DNA of 64,000 nucleotides from Immersiella caudata (GCA_030512335.1 JAULSU010000005.1:3844001-3908000), one strand, 5' to 3'; shown: positions 1 to 10,202, counted from the stretch's first letter. Notes: generated from the sequence alone by a model not told the origin. Made by a program: numbers and translations.

Positions 1-3000
1 CCACGCCCTCCTCGGCCAGCTGGAACCGCATGGGCACCGTGTTGATGGTCGGGCCGACCACGGCAGCATCATCATCACCGCCGAACCCGCCCGCCGTCGA
101 GACGACATCGCCGTAGACGACATCGGCTTGGCCGTACACGGACTCGCAGAGCACCTTTGCCCAGGCCAGCTGAAGCGCCGCCTTGGTCGTCACGCCGACC
201 GCCCTGCATCCTGCTTGCAGCAGGGCCAGCTCGTGCCGGCCGCCCAGGGCAAAGCCAAAGACGGACGAAGCGGCCAGGGAAGACTCTCCCGGGAACCGGA
301 GCGGCGCGTAGGCGTAGCCGCGCATCCGCTCGGTCCAGAACGCCGTCGACCTCGTCTGGGCCTCGGCGACCTCTCTCGCAAACGGCCTGAACAATCGCGG
401 CCTCGGCGGGGGCGCGTCTGGGGCCCCTCCGCTCCGCCCCAGACGCCGGGCGTAGTTCCCCCTCAGGATGCGCCACACGGCCTGGAGGGAGGCCGCGTCG
501 TACAGCGCGTGGTGCATCCTCAGGCGCAGCCTCCCAGGGCGATCCGGCCGGACCGCCTCCCAGCTGACGAGGTCGCTCTGCTCCGTGGGCGACACGACGC
601 CGACCCACGGCGCCTCCTCGTCCTGTGTGAAGGTGAAACGCGTTCTCAGAATCTCGCAGGCTTGTACCGTGTCGCCAAAGGCGGCAAAGAAGCCGTCGAG
701 ACCGGCGGTGTCGGCCTGGATGGCCTCGTCGGACAGCTGGATGGCGTGCACGTGGATGTACGCCTCGCCCAGGATGGCGAGCGACGCGCTGAGCATGCTT
801 TCTTGGAGCGGCGTCGCGACGAACAAGAGGTCCTCGGCGAGTCGATGCAGGGTTTTGTCGTAGGTGCTCCCTGTGTTCGTCCCGTCGCCAACGACGACGA
901 CTCGGTCTCGCTTGGTCCCGCCGTTTTCTCCGGCTCCGTGGCGGCGGCGGCCGGCACCGTCTCTGGCCCTGCTGCTCCACGCCTGCTGAACGAGCCTGGC
1001 AACGCCTTGGATCGTTCGGGCCTTGATGACCGCGTTGGGGGTGAGCCGGATGTTCCGCAGCTGCTGGAGCCGGTGGATGAAGGGGATGACGTTGATGGAA
1101 TCGATGCCCAGCTGGTACAGCGACGTGGGCTTTGTTAGGTTTGGCAGGTCGGACGATTTCATGCCGAGGAGGTGGAAAGCCGCACCCCACACGCCGGCCA
1201 AAGCCTCTTGGTATTCCCGATCCTCGCAGCTTGGCTCTCCTGCGGGGCTCGTCGGCGCGCCGCCGTAGCCGTCGTGGCCAACCTCGTCGATGGCGTCTAC
1301 GTGCCAGCGGTGCAGCGGCACAAAACACCCAACCGTCGCCTTCTCGTCGGCGCAGCGGTACACAATGTCCTCAAACAGACGGCCGACATGCTCCAGCTGC
1401 GTCTCGGTCAGGGATCCGGCCGACGACAGCGTCGTGACGATCCTGCCGTCTTCTTGGTGGAGGTCCACTTCGATGGCCAGGGCCATGTCGCTCTTGCTCC
1501 GGGGGTGCAGGGCCGTCGTGCGCCCGGGGCTAGGCTCGGCCCCCGCCGTCGCCTCGGCGGCGACGGGATTGATGCTGAGCAGGCTGTCAAACAGCTTCTC
1601 CTCGGACCCAGCCCAGCGGTGCACCTGGTCGACGCTCGCAAACGGCATGGGCCCCTTGCAGACGCTAGCGTGAGCGTCGTCGACCCTCTGGGCGAGCTCC
1701 GCCAGGGACTCGGTCCCGTCCCGCAAGCTGAGCGTCTGGATGAGGGTGTTGAGGCACGGGCCGACAAAGTCATCGGCCTGCTCCACCACGTGTTGAAGCA
1801 GGGGGCGGAGCGACATGACGAAGCCGTAGACGACGGTTGCCTGCTGGGTGAGGTGGGCGAGGCACAGGGCGGCCGCCAGCTGAAAGGCCGAGGAAAGCGA
1901 CACGGGCACGTCGGATGGCCGCCGCCGCAGCGCGCTTTTGAGCTGGGAGACGGTGTAGCCGAGATGGCGAGTCGACCGGACGGCGGAGCCGTGCTTGTCG
2001 CCGTCGCTCTCCCGTGCGACACGGCACGGCCGCATGTTGCGCAATCTCGCCTGCCATGACCGTTTTGTGGATTCCAGCTGCGCGCCAGAGAGGTGGCAAT
2101 GCTCAGAGATGGCTGCGAGCACGTCGAGGCTTTTGCCGGCCGAGAAGGAACCGTTGTCGTCGCCCGTGTCGTTGCCGTTGTTGTTGTTGTCGTCGTCTTG
2201 CTCGTCGTACGCCTGCTCCCACCTCCTTCTGAGGGACGCGATCGCCACGCCATCGAAAAGGGCGTGGTGCAGGCTCAGCTCAGCAAACGTCTCGCCCTTT
2301 TCCTCTCGGACGCGCAGCCTGGCGGGCGGGCAGACGTCCATCCGCGCCACCACATCTGTCGCGTCTCCTAGGCGGGAGGGCGGCGGGAGAGGAGGGGGCG
2401 ACCGGAGGACGACCTGGAAGAACTGGCCGTCATCCTGTCGCTGGACGAGACACGTCCGCAGCGCTGCTTCGGACGCGGCAACTCGCTCGACCGCCCGCTT
2501 CCACCTGTTCACGTCCGTGCCTCGGGACAGGCGGTAGCGGAAGTGCGTGACGTACGGAACCTCGACGCACTCGTTGGAGGCGTCGTGGTTCCTTAGCCAC
2601 AGCAGCGAGCGCGCGGCGAGGGCGGCCTGCAGAGGTAGGCAGGGCAGGACAGCGGCGATCTGCTGCTGGTCGAGGCCGGCCGGGAGACACCCGAGATCGG
2701 CCGCGCTGAGCGTCTTCTTGCGGTCTTGCTGCCTCGGCGGTGTTGGTTGGTGTGAAGGTGATGATGGGGTGCTGTTGCTGCTATTATCTTTGGCGTCTCG
2801 CCGCTCCTGCCGAGCAACACTCCCGATCGTGCACGAGGGCGACAAGAGGGCGGCCAGGCTGAGCCCGGCCATTCCGCATCTCTTCAGGAGCGACAGCATG
2901 TGGATGGCCGAGAGGCTGTCGATGCCTAGCCGACGGAGGCTGCTTGTTGACGTGGCCGAGGCGACTTTGCTCCCCACGGCCTCCTCCAGCGCGGCGACAA

Positions 3001-6000
3001 CCTCGGCCTCCCTGGCGCTGAGAGCCCGTTCTGGACCCACGACGGCAGCGGCTGCCGGGGCGCCCGCATCCTGCTGGGAAGCCGAGAAGGAAAGAGACTG
3101 GCGGGCCAGCCTGGCCAGATGTTTAGTATCAACCTTGCCTGACGACGGCAGGTAGGGGATCCTCGAGACCCAGAGCATCCGCGGTACCATGAAAGCAGGC
3201 AGCCCGGCTTCGCACCTCTGCCCGATCCTCTCCAGCACCGCCGCCGCCTGCGGGTCTTGGATCTGGAGCAGCTCAACCTCGACGTCCGCTCCCGACCCGA
3301 CGGCTCCTTTATGGGCAACAAAGCCCACGAGTCGCTGCTGCTCGTTCACCTCCACGACGGCGGCCGCAAAGTCGAGTTCGCCGTCGCCGGCCGCTTGCTC
3401 CCTCAGAAAATGCACCACCTCGTCAATCTCGAGCCTCTGGCCGCGGATTTTGACCTGCTGGTCGGCCCGGCCCAAAAATTCGAGGCTGCCGTCGTGCATC
3501 ATTCTCATCACGTCGCCCGTTTTGTACATCCTGCTGCCTCCGCCCCCGCCCAACGCCCCCACCGCCGTTGTCTGGAAGCTCTTGGCGTTCTCGACCGGCC
3601 GATCCAGATACCCCATCGCCACCTGTCGACCGATGATGCACAGCTCGCCGGGCTCTCCCCTCCTGGCCACGACCGGATCGCCGCCGTCGTCATGATGATC
3701 CGGCGCACGCAGCAGCACCACCTCAACGCCTTGCAGCGGCCACCCGAGACTCCTCACGCTGGAGTCGTCGTCTACCGCGTGGCCCAGGCACCCAATCGTT
3801 GCCTCGGTGGGGCCATAAAAGTTGAACAGCACCGCCTGCTGTTGCTCCTCCCCGCCTCCCCAGTCTTGGGCGTTTTGGCTCTCGGTGCTGGGGCTGGTGC
3901 TAGTGCTGGTGCTAGTGCTGGTGCTAGTGCTAGTGCTAGTCCTAGTCCTAGTGCTAGTCCTAGTGCTAGTCCTAGTGCTAGTCCTAGTCCTAGTGCTAGA
4001 GCTCCTACTGCTGCGTGTGCTACTTCTATCCGTCCACGCGTCCAGCAACCCCATCGTCGCCTTTTCGCCTCCCGTCGTCACCACCCTCACCGACGGGACG
4101 TCTCGCGGCGTCAGGTCGAGCTGCGTCAGCACCGACGGCACCGAGCCAAAGTGGGTGACACCGCGGGCGTTGATGACATGGCGCAGACGGCCGAGCGCGG
4201 CGCTGCGGTCGCCGGCCAGGACGACGCGGTAGCCCAGCTGCCACGGCACAAACATTTGGGTGAGGTGCGGGTCAAAGGCGCGGGACGCGAGATGCAAGTA
4301 CCGCCCGGCGCCCGCGAGCGCCGCCGTGGCTGGCGCGCCGTCGACAAGCCGACGGCTGAAGGCGTCGACAAAGTGGCAGAGGTTGCGGTTGGACACGCGC
4401 ACGCCCTTGGGGCGACCGGTGCTGCCGGACGTGTAGATGAGGTAGCCGCCGTCGCCGGCCTCCCTCCTGGACCGCGTCACCGCCGCCGTCAGGTCGCACG
4501 CGGGCTGCTGCTGCTGCTGCTCGGAGAGGAGGACGTCGACAGCGCCGTCGCCGCCGGGTAGCACCAGGGCGGGCGGCTGGTTGCGCGGGAGCCGCAGGTC
4601 CAGATCACCGGCGACGAGGTCTTGCGAGGTGACGAGGAGCTTTGCCTTGGCGTCGCGGATCAGCAGACGCTTCCGCTCCTGGGGCAGGTCCGCATCCACG
4701 GGAAGGTACACGTAGCCGGCGCGCAAGATGGCGAGGGTGGCGGCCAGCGACGTGATGTCCCTGCCCAGATGCATGGCGACGACGTCGTCGGGCTGAAGCC
4801 GGGCCTCGTGGCATGTGAGCCGGGAGACGATGGCGTTTGTGAGCATGTCCAGCTGGGCGTAGGTGACGGTCTTGATGGCCATCTCGTCATTATCGTCGTT
4901 GTCGTCGTTGTCGTCGTCGTCGTCATCGCCGCCGCCGCCGCCGTCGGGCTCTTTCAGCGTGAGCTCCTCGACGGCGATCCAATCGGGGTGCTCCGACGCG
5001 TGCAGGGCGACCTTTTCTGTGGGGTCGGCTGCGCTGGCCTCATCGGCGCCGCCGGCCTCGCCGCTGATGGACATGAGATCCCGATGCAGGCGGTTCGCAA
5101 GCCGAACGAGGGGCGTCCGGGGCGCTTCCAGCATGACCCGGGCCTGGTCCACGATCTGGTCCAGCATCAAGTCCAGCTGCGCCTGCGAGATACGGCTGCC
5201 GTCCCCCGAGAGCTCCACAGCCCCCTCGCCCTCGTGCAGGCGCAAGGCGAGAGGATGTTCGACGCGGAGCGACAGGGCCTGCTCGCTGCGGCCGCGGAAC
5301 ATCGGTTGATGATGACGACAGGTCTTCTCGGCGGGTTCGGCGGCCGGGGCCGGATAATTCACGAAAAGGCCGGGAAACGGCGTGCTGCCGTTCTCGCTCC
5401 CCTCATTCAGCATCTTCTTGATGTCCACCGGGTGCAGGTTGTGCGCGGTCCGGCCGAGGCTGGACGAGTGTTTGTGTTTTGCCATATCCTCCCACAGCTC
5501 TTCGGCCGACGAGGCGTTTGCGCGGACAAGCACGGGAACGGTGGACATGGCGGGACCCACGACGAGGGCAAAATCGGGGTGCAGAATCCTCTGCGAGACG
5601 TTCTGACCCAGCACGACCGCTTGAAGTTCCAGGTAGGAGGCGAGAACGCACCCGAATGCCGACTGGAAGAGAATGGAGAGGGTGGGCCGCCCGGGCGCGG
5701 ACGCCAGGAGGGGAAAAGAGGGCATGGGCTTTCTGGAGGTGAGAATCTCGCGCGGCCGCTTCCGTCTGGACTGCGTCAGGTCGGGGAACGGAGCGTTGAG
5801 GGCGCCGCTGGACGCCTCCCTGGCCATGTCGAGACGGCTCTTCCACGCGGCGGCGGCCTCGTCTCTCTCACTGGGGGTCGGCAGCAGGCCGAGCGCCATG
5901 CCCCTTGCGAGCTGCGCCGCAGCCGCCCCGGCGTCGTCGCCATCGCTAGCCTGTCCGCCGTGGTACACCTCTGCCACGGCGTCGAGGAGAATGTCCCACG

Positions 6001-7090
6001 ACGTCGCGTCGTAGAGCGCGTGGTGCATGCTCAGCATCAGCTTGTTCTCTACGCCGTCCACCGTGACGGCCCATGGCGGCTGGGTCGCGGCGGCTGGGGC
6101 CAGCTCCGCCTGCAGCTTCTCGGCCCGCTTGGCCAGATCGCCGTCTTCGTTTCCGGAAAGCCATGACCAGCGCACCGCCGGCTCGGCCCGGACCAGCTGC
6201 AGGATGGTGGACCGGATCCCAAGCTTGCGAGCCCAGGCGACGCTGCTGTTGCTGCTGCTGCTGCTGCCGCCGCCGCCGCCCTGCGCACCCCCTGCACCTA
6301 CACCGTCGAGATGCGTCAGGGGAACGAAGATGGTCCGAAGTATGTCGAATCGCCTGGCGGCCCAAGTCCAGGCGTCCTGGAGCCGGCGAGCGTCGATCTC
6401 CTCGCCCATGTGGCTCAGATCGAACACGTGGTGCACCCAGTAGGCCTGAGGATCAAGCATGGTCTCCACGACGAGGGACTCCTGCATCGGAGTGGCAGGT
6501 AGCACGTACAAGATGTCCTGCATGTGCGTGTCGCTGCGCACCGCCCTGGTCAGCGCGTCCTTGATGGATGCTACCCATGTTTCTCGGGCCGGCAGCGCGG
6601 CCGTCGCCGCCGCGCGGTGGGACGGCTCCCTGGTCATTGTCGTCGTCACCATCTCTCGGCCGGACAGCTTGCTGGCCACGGCGTCGGCCACCTTGGCGGC
6701 TGCGACGGTGCCGTCCACGCCGGGGGCGCAGGGGAAGAAGACGGAGCGCGTGCTAGCCCCGGGATCCAGAAGAAGCCCCAGCGAGGGCTGCAGATGCGCA
6801 CGTCGGGAGCCAGACCCGGACCCGGGCCACCGCGCCCGTATGTCGCGGAGCAGTCTCGTGGCGCGGAGGCTGTCCATGCCGGCGCCGGCGAGCGGCGTTA
6901 TGGGGGTGAGGCTCGCGGTGCTAGCGCTGGTGGCGCCGTCACCCAAGACGTCGGACACCATGCGGAGCAGCTCCTCTTCCAGCTGGGCATCGTCGGGGTC
7001 GGCCAGGGGGCGCTCGAACCAGTGCAGCCGCCGGGAGTCATGGCTGACCCCATCTTGTCCCTCTGGCTGCGGCGATGCTAGCTTGTCCAT
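1..7090 (-). CDS. Siderophore-type nonribosomal peptide synthetase, T-C-A-T-C-T-C, 3' end outside window
   Basis: One open frame of 2363 codons runs from the ATG at 7090 off the left edge. A TAG five codons upstream is in frame, so this start is well supported. Domains in order: T1 (GMDSLRA, Ser about residue 74); C1 (HHALYDATSW, about 354); A (about 700-1320, with YTSGSTGRPKG, NFYGPTE, YKTGD, VKIRGQR, SSGKVD); T2 (GIDSLSA, about 1391); C2 (HHALFDG, about 1603); T3 (GIDSINV, about 1997); C3 (HHALYDAAS, about 2192, with VGPTINT). The C-T-C arrangement without an A domain between is the known hallmark of fungal hydroxamate siderophore synthetases (SidC/SidD families). The neighbouring hydroxyornithine acyltransferase and transporters agree. 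A rough ten-residue code read from the A domain is D-P-T-G-V-T-F-I-G-K; the substrate is not assigned. The protein starts with a T domain and no first A domain. It also carries acidic, Gly/Ser and Ser/Thr/Arg simple-sequence insertions. SidC-like or SidD-like identity is unresolved. Confidence 0.9.
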   Translation of the reverse strand, partial: MDKLASPQPEGQDGVSHDSRRLHWFERPLADPDDAQLEEELLRMVSDVLGDGATSASTASLTPITPLAGAGMDSLRATRLLRDIRARWPGSGSGSRRAHLQPSLGLLLDPGASTRSVFFPCAPGVDGTVAAAKVADAVASKLSGREMVTTTMTREPSHRAAATAALPARETWVASIKDALTRAVRSDTHMQDILYVLPATPMQESLVVETMLDPQAYWVHHVFDLSHMGEEIDARRLQDAWTWAARRFDILRTIFVPLTHLDGVGAGGAQGGGGGSSSSSNSSVAWARKLGIRSTILQLVRAEPAVRWSWLSGNEDGDLAKRAEKLQAELAPAAATQPPWAVTVDGVENKLMLSMHHALYDATSWDILLDAVAEVYHGGQASDGDDAGAAAAQLARGMALGLLPTPSERDEAAAAWKSRLDMAREASSGALNAPFPDLTQSRRKRPREILTSRKPMPSFPLLASAPGRPTLSILFQSAFGCVLASYLELQAVVLGQNVSQRILHPDFALVVGPAMSTVPVLVRANASSAEELWEDMAKHKHSSSLGRTAHNLHPVDIKKMLNEGSENGSTPFPGLFVNYPAPAAEPAEKTCRHHQPMFRGRSEQALSLRVEHPLALRLHEGEGAVELSGDGSRISQAQLDLMLDQIVDQARVMLEAPRTPLVRLANRLHRDLMSISGEAGGADEASAADPTEKVALHASEHPDWIAVEELTLKEPDGGGGGDDDDDDNDDNDDNDEMAIKTVTYAQLDMLTNAIVSRLTCHEARLQPDDVVAMHLGRDITSLAATLAILRAGYVYLPVDADLPQERKRLLIRDAKAKLLVTSQDLVAGDLDLRLPRNQPPALVLPGGDGAVDVLLSEQQQQQPACDLTAAVTRSRREAGDGGYLIYTSGSTGRPKGVRVSNRNLCHFVDAFSRRLVDGAPATAALAGAGRYLHLASRAFDPHLTQMFVPWQLGYRVVLAGDRSAALGRLRHVINARGVTHFGSVPSVLTQLDLTPRDVPSVRVVTTGGEKATMGLLDAWTDRSSTRSSRSSSTRTRTSTRTSTRTSTRTRTSTSTSTSTSTSTSTSPSTESQNAQDWGGGEEQQQAVLFNFYGPTEATIGCLGHAVDDDSSVRSLGWPLQGVEVVLLRAPDHHDDGGDPVVARRGEPGELCIIGRQVAMGYLDRPVENAKSFQTTAVGALGGGGGSRMYKTGDVMRMMHDGSLEFLGRADQQVKIRGQRLEIDEVVHFLREQAAGDGELDFAAAVVEVNEQQRLVGFVAHKGAVGSGADVEVELLQIQDPQAAAVLERIGQRCEAGLPAFMVPRMLWVSRIPYLPSSGKVDTKHLARLARQSLSFSASQQDAGAPAAAAVVGPERALSAREAEVVAALEEAVGSKVASATSTSSLRRLGIDSLSAIHMLSLLKRCGMAGLSLAALLSPSCTIGSVARQERRDAKDNSSNSTPSSPSHQPTPPRQQDRKKTLSAADLGCLPAGLDQQQIAAVLPCLPLQAALAARSLLWLRNHDASNECVEVPYVTHFRYRLSRGTDVNRWKRAVERVAASEAALRTCLVQRQDDGQFFQVVLRSPPPLPPPSRLGDATDVVARMDVCPPARLRVREEKGETFAELSLHHALFDGVAIASLRRRWEQAYDEQDDDNNNNGNDTGDDNGSFSAGKSLDVLAAISEHCHLSGAQLESTKRSWQARLRNMRPCRVARESDGDKHGSAVRSTRHLGYTVSQLKSALRRRPSDVPVSLSSAFQLAAALCLAHLTQQATVVYGFVMSLRPLLQHVVEQADDFVGPCLNTLIQTLSLRDGTESLAELAQRVDDAHASVCKGPMPFASVDQVHRWAGSEEKLFDSLLSINPVAAEATAGAEPSPGRTTALHPRSKSDMALAIEVDLHQEDGRIVTTLSSAGSLTETQLEHVGRLFEDIVYRCADEKATVGCFVPLHRWHVDAIDEVGHDGYGGAPTSPAGEPSCEDREYQEALAGVWGAAFHLLGMKSSDLPNLTKPTSLYQLGIDSINVIPFIHRLQQLRNIRLTPNAVIKARTIQGVARLVQQAWSSRARDGAGRRRHGAGENGGTKRDRVVVVGDGTNTGSTYDKTLHRLAEDLLFVATPLQESMLSASLAILGEAYIHVHAIQLSDEAIQADTAGLDGFFAAFGDTVQACEILRTRFTFTQDEEAPWVGVVSPTEQSDLVSWEAVRPDRPGRLRLRMHHALYDAASLQAVWRILRGNYARRLGRSGGAPDAPPPRPRLFRPFAREVAEAQTRSTAFWTERMRGYAYAPLRFPGESSLAASSVFGFALGGRHELALLQAGCRAVGVTTKAALQLAWAKVLCESVYGQADVVYGDVVSTAGGFGGDDDAAVVGPTINTVPMRFQLAEEGV
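3880..4010. repeat. In-frame TAGTGC/TAGTCC hexamer array inside the NRPS A domain
   Basis: About 110-130 bases alternate gctagt/gctggt/cctagt units. Read on the minus strand they encode a Thr-Ser/Arg-Thr run just before the A5 motif (NFYGPTE), so the array is translated. Its length is always a multiple of three within the open frame. It probably forms a surface loop that varies by slippage. Confidence 0.85.
4870..4945. repeat. GTC/GCC trinucleotide run coding an Asp/Asn-Gly insertion
   Basis: A (gtcgtc)n-(gccgcc)n run in the NRPS encodes about six Gly followed by Asp/Asn residues immediately before the start of the A domain. Similar translated trinucleotide runs occur at 2155-2215 (Asp/Asn) and 6238-6282 (Gly/Ser). 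All keep the frame open. Confidence 0.7.
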
Positions 7091-7823
7091 GCTCGGCCGA
7101 GTCTAGACGAGTTTGTTCTCTTTCTTTTTTTGTTTTTTTTTTGGGGTGACCTTGGTTGTTTGATTTGCGCTGACGAGAACGTCCTGGAATGAGCATTGCC
7201 GAGGTCTAGTCGTTAGATGGCCACTAACCACACGGCTTATATCCGGACTGCTGAGAACATTTCGCCTCCTTGAAGGCATCACCTTTACCCCCCGGCATCG
7301 CTAGTCCCCCCAACCATGACGCACGTCAACCTGTTTACCTTGGCTGCTCTGATCACAGGGCGTGCCTCTAGAACCCCTTCCCTCCTCGGCTCCGACATAC
7401 GCCCCTTAGAGAGGGCTGCAGACTTCCGCAGGGACGTGGGGGGTGGGTCACGTCAGCCACACGCAGGGAATCCCTTGCGGCATTTCCGTAACGGTCTACT
7501 GCAGGTAATTGATGGCTTGGCGGTAATGTTGCATGTAGGTCTTCGTGCCAAGACAACAGATGATCTGATAAAGATTATCAAATGTGATCGCCGCCCTCAC
7601 CACCCCCAGCTCGCGAGGAGATGAGAGCGTCAAAGCACCTTACCTTCCCTACCTGCCAAGTACGCTCCATTTTCTTTTTGCAGGGTCGCATCGGCTTGGC
7701 GCAGCAGTGACTACCTGGTTACTTAGCCTGGTAGGTACATATCTTGCATCAACGGAAAAAGGCATCGCAACATTCTCGGCGTGAAAATTCTCTTCCTGAC
7801 TAGCAGATACCTTGGCACCCGAC
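7091..7823. other. Intergenic: NRPS promoter and acyltransferase 3' flank
   Basis: No gene is supported here. Both flanking genes point left, so this is the upstream region of the NRPS (start 7090). It contains a T-rich run at 7120-7142, a TATA-like stretch near 7235 and one exact ATCWGATAA site (listed separately). There is no sign of a missing first A domain for the NRPS. Confidence 0.7.
7563..7571 (+). promoter_or_regulatory. GATA-factor (SreA-type) site ATCTGATAA
   Basis: Exact match to ATCWGATAA, the published consensus of the fungal iron-responsive GATA repressors (SreA, SRE, Urbs1, Fep1 family). It lies about 470 bp upstream of the NRPS start. A second half-site (TTATC) follows within 10 bp. 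Confidence 0.7.
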
Positions 7824-9110
7824 CTAGACGAAATGGGCCTCCTGGAAGAAGCGGTCCCGCTGCAGCGCAAACAAGACGGCCGTCTTGTGCGGCAGGTGGA
7901 CCACCTTCTTCCTCTCCTGAGGCAGATACTTGGACTGGATGGCCACATGGGACAGGTCAAACTGCGGCTCGGCAATGATCTGGGCGGTCCGCGGCTCGCG
8001 CAGGAAGCAGCAGTGCTTGATGCTCGTCGCCACCGCCTGGTACCGCTTGCCGCCGCGGAAACGCTCCTCCCCGACCAAAATGTGCGAGTTTTGGTCGTGC
8101 TCGCCGACCACCACGCCGCACCCCGCCCCAAAGAAGCACGCCGCGTTGTCCTCGCGTGCCCACCCCAGCTCCGTGTACCCGGCCAGCTCGCCGTCCCACT
8201 CAAACACGCATGCCATGGTGTGCGGATCGGCCAGCTGGCGCGCCAGGTAGGCGGCGTGGTGCTCGTCGGGCCCGCGCTCGCGCCACGCCGCGTGCACGCG
8301 GTCCGAGTTCTGCCAGCGCGCGTACGTCGCAAAGTGGGCTGGGTCGGCGGCGTCGATGTGGCGGATCCGCAGCTGCTGGCCCAGCTCGACGATGAAGCGC
8401 GAGTACACCACGGCGCCCGGCGGCGGCTTGGGCGGCCGCACCGGGTGCACCGCGCACACGTTGCCGCGACGCGTGAAGCCCAGCTGGCTGGCGAAGACGC
8501 CGAGGGTCCCGTTGAAGCCCGGGAACGCCGTGACCTCGGGCCGCGCGCGCAGCCAGTGCTGCGAGTCGGGCGCGCCCGCGCCCTGCCAAAAGGCCGCGCG
8601 GTGCAGCCAGTAGACGACGGCGGCCTGTGGCTCCGGCGGCACCCGCGGGAACGGCGAGACGGCACCCAGCCCGGTGCACCGCATGTACTCGCCGACCCGG
8701 CCGCTGTCGGTGGAGACGGCGATGACCTCGTCGTCGCGGCGGTCGGGGTGCAGCCACAGAGCGTAGACGGCCGCCCACGCCAGCCCGAGTTCGCGGTGCG
8801 ACCCGTCAGCGGCCCCCGAGAGCCACGGGGGGCCAGCGTCGCTCGCCAGGCCAAGGCTAAAGACCTCGCCGAACTCGGCCAGCTCGTCGTTGACCATGGC
8901 CGGCGAGAGCCGCGTCCGGACCCCGTCGCTCGCCCACCGCGCCAGCACCGTGTTGCCGGATCCGACCGTGTATTCGTTGCTGATGCCCTTGGCGCTGCCG
9001 GCAATCCAGATCTCCGTCTCGCCGTCAGGCAGCCGGAAGCACGTCCTGCTGGCCATGTTCAGCGACGCGTCGTCGTGGGGCGGCGTCTCGACGCTGACAA
9101 AACGACCCAT
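7824..9110 (-). CDS. sidF: N5-hydroxyornithine acyltransferase, SidF/SidL (IucB/AlcB) family
   Basis: Intronless, 428 aa, ATG at 9110, stop TAG at 7824. The C-terminal half (from about residue 240) is the GNAT-like siderophore acyltransferase domain: IRHIDAADPAHF, then WARED, then a HILVGEERFRGG block, and near the end LPHKTAV, which matches the conserved LPHKR-type motif of SidF. Known members move an acyl group (acetyl, anhydromevalonyl or other) from CoA to N5-hydroxyornithine, giving the hydroxamate building block for siderophore NRPSs. It sits directly behind the siderophore NRPS and shares a 1.1 kb divergent promoter with the ABC transporter. The last residues (HFV) are not a clear PTS1 peroxisome signal, although SidF proteins are often peroxisomal. 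SidF versus SidL, and so the acyl group, cannot be decided here. Confidence 0.85.
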   Translation of the reverse strand: MGRFVSVETPPHDDASLNMASRTCFRLPDGETEIWIAGSAKGISNEYTVGSGNTVLARWASDGVRTRLSPAMVNDELAEFGEVFSLGLASDAGPPWLSGAADGSHRELGLAWAAVYALWLHPDRRDDEVIAVSTDSGRVGEYMRCTGLGAVSPFPRVPPEPQAAVVYWLHRAAFWQGAGAPDSQHWLRARPEVTAFPGFNGTLGVFASQLGFTRRGNVCAVHPVRPPKPPPGAVVYSRFIVELGQQLRIRHIDAADPAHFATYARWQNSDRVHAAWRERGPDEHHAAYLARQLADPHTMACVFEWDGELAGYTELGWAREDNAACFFGAGCGVVVGEHDQNSHILVGEERFRGGKRYQAVATSIKHCCFLREPRTAQIIAEPQFDLSHVAIQSKYLPQERKKVVHLPHKTAVLFALQRDRFFQEAHFV

Positions 9111-10202
9111 GTTGATCCGTGTCTAGAATTGGTCAGCCTGCCACATGTAGATACGGCGGGTCCTTCCTCGAGCTCAGGCCCCTACCTGCTTTTGTTAAGA
9201 TGGAGCGTAGTGATGCTATGATCAATGTGCTACGAAGAACACAGCCCGATGGTTGACTCGACTTGCTGGATGCAGGATGGCAACTGGTTTGCGGAAGAGA
9301 CCCCAGGCAAAAGGCAGAGAGGCCAGGTATATTATGCCTTTTTTTTTTCGCCTCCTTTGACCTGTTACCTGGCGCGAATTGCGAGACATGTAACGTCAGT
9401 TTCTACATGTTATTTTTTTCATGCATCTCCTGGCCTCCCAGGCCTCATGGCTATTCTTGACCTACCCGTGTACAACAACTCTGACTTTTACTTGGTATGT
9501 AGGAACATGTAGGGAGGGTAGGGTACCTAGGTAGGTCTTTGCTGGCATGACGTCTGATTGCCTCGAGTGCAACCTGCCCGCGCAACATACTGAAAGGTCC
9601 TCGCATCTCTCCTCCCCATGGAGAAAATATGCTGCCGATTGCTTGGCCGGTTGGGCCAAGGAACAGCCCGACGAATACGATAATCTTATCAGATCATCTG
9701 ATTGTCGATCAAGCCTTGGCCTTAGGAAAATTGCAGGGTTTCGGAGCGTGACCGCGTGTACAGCCTCCACCATGTACATGTACCTCGGTGCGGGGTCGTC
9801 GGGAGAGGCTCGCTTCGATTGGTGAATTTTTTTGCTAGACAAAACTGGGCGGATACTACCTACCTGGATACCTGGTAAACACATATTTTGTCCCCAGTGT
9901 TTGGCGGGCGACTTCTTGCCTTATTCCGTGACCACAAAAACCCAACAAGGCAACCCGCCCGTCACGCCAACCGGAGATTCTCATAGGTCAGTCGTCGATG
10001 ACCAGCTCCGCTTCGCAATTCAGGCCCTGCCGTCAGGTCGTGGGGGCGGTGGCCGAGCCCGTGAAATCAAAATCAGCGGCGTCTTTGGCCATGGAGGAAT
10101 TCGCCATACCATCAATCGGCAAGCACCTGCGTCTTGATGGGCTCGACACAGGCTCTCGCTGGACATTTGACCGAACGGGCCTCTCGTCGCAAAAGCGCCA
10201 AC
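9111..10202. promoter_or_regulatory. Divergent promoter: acyltransferase / ABC transporter
   Basis: 1.1 kb between two divergent starts (9110 minus, 10203 plus). No credible gene inside. It holds one exact SreA-type site at 9686 with an adjacent GATAA at 9679, and a palindromic TACCTAGGTA element near 9524. Confidence 0.6.
9686..9694 (-). promoter_or_regulatory. GATA-factor (SreA-type) site ATCTGATAA
   Basis: Plus strand TTATCAGAT, the exact reverse complement of ATCTGATAA. It is embedded in a small cluster of GATA cores (gataatcttatcagatcatc). Placed between the divergent acyltransferase and ABC transporter genes, it could serve both. Confidence 0.7.

Noticed and set aside
75..2253. Long open frames on both strands over the NRPS
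   Set aside because: GC-rich coding DNA yields long shadow frames; their Arg/Pro/Ala-rich products have no domain, while the NRPS frame carries all motifs.
7812..9221. 469-codon plus-strand frame opposite the acyltransferase
   Set aside because: Antisense shadow of a GC-rich gene; no family features and an unlikely composition.
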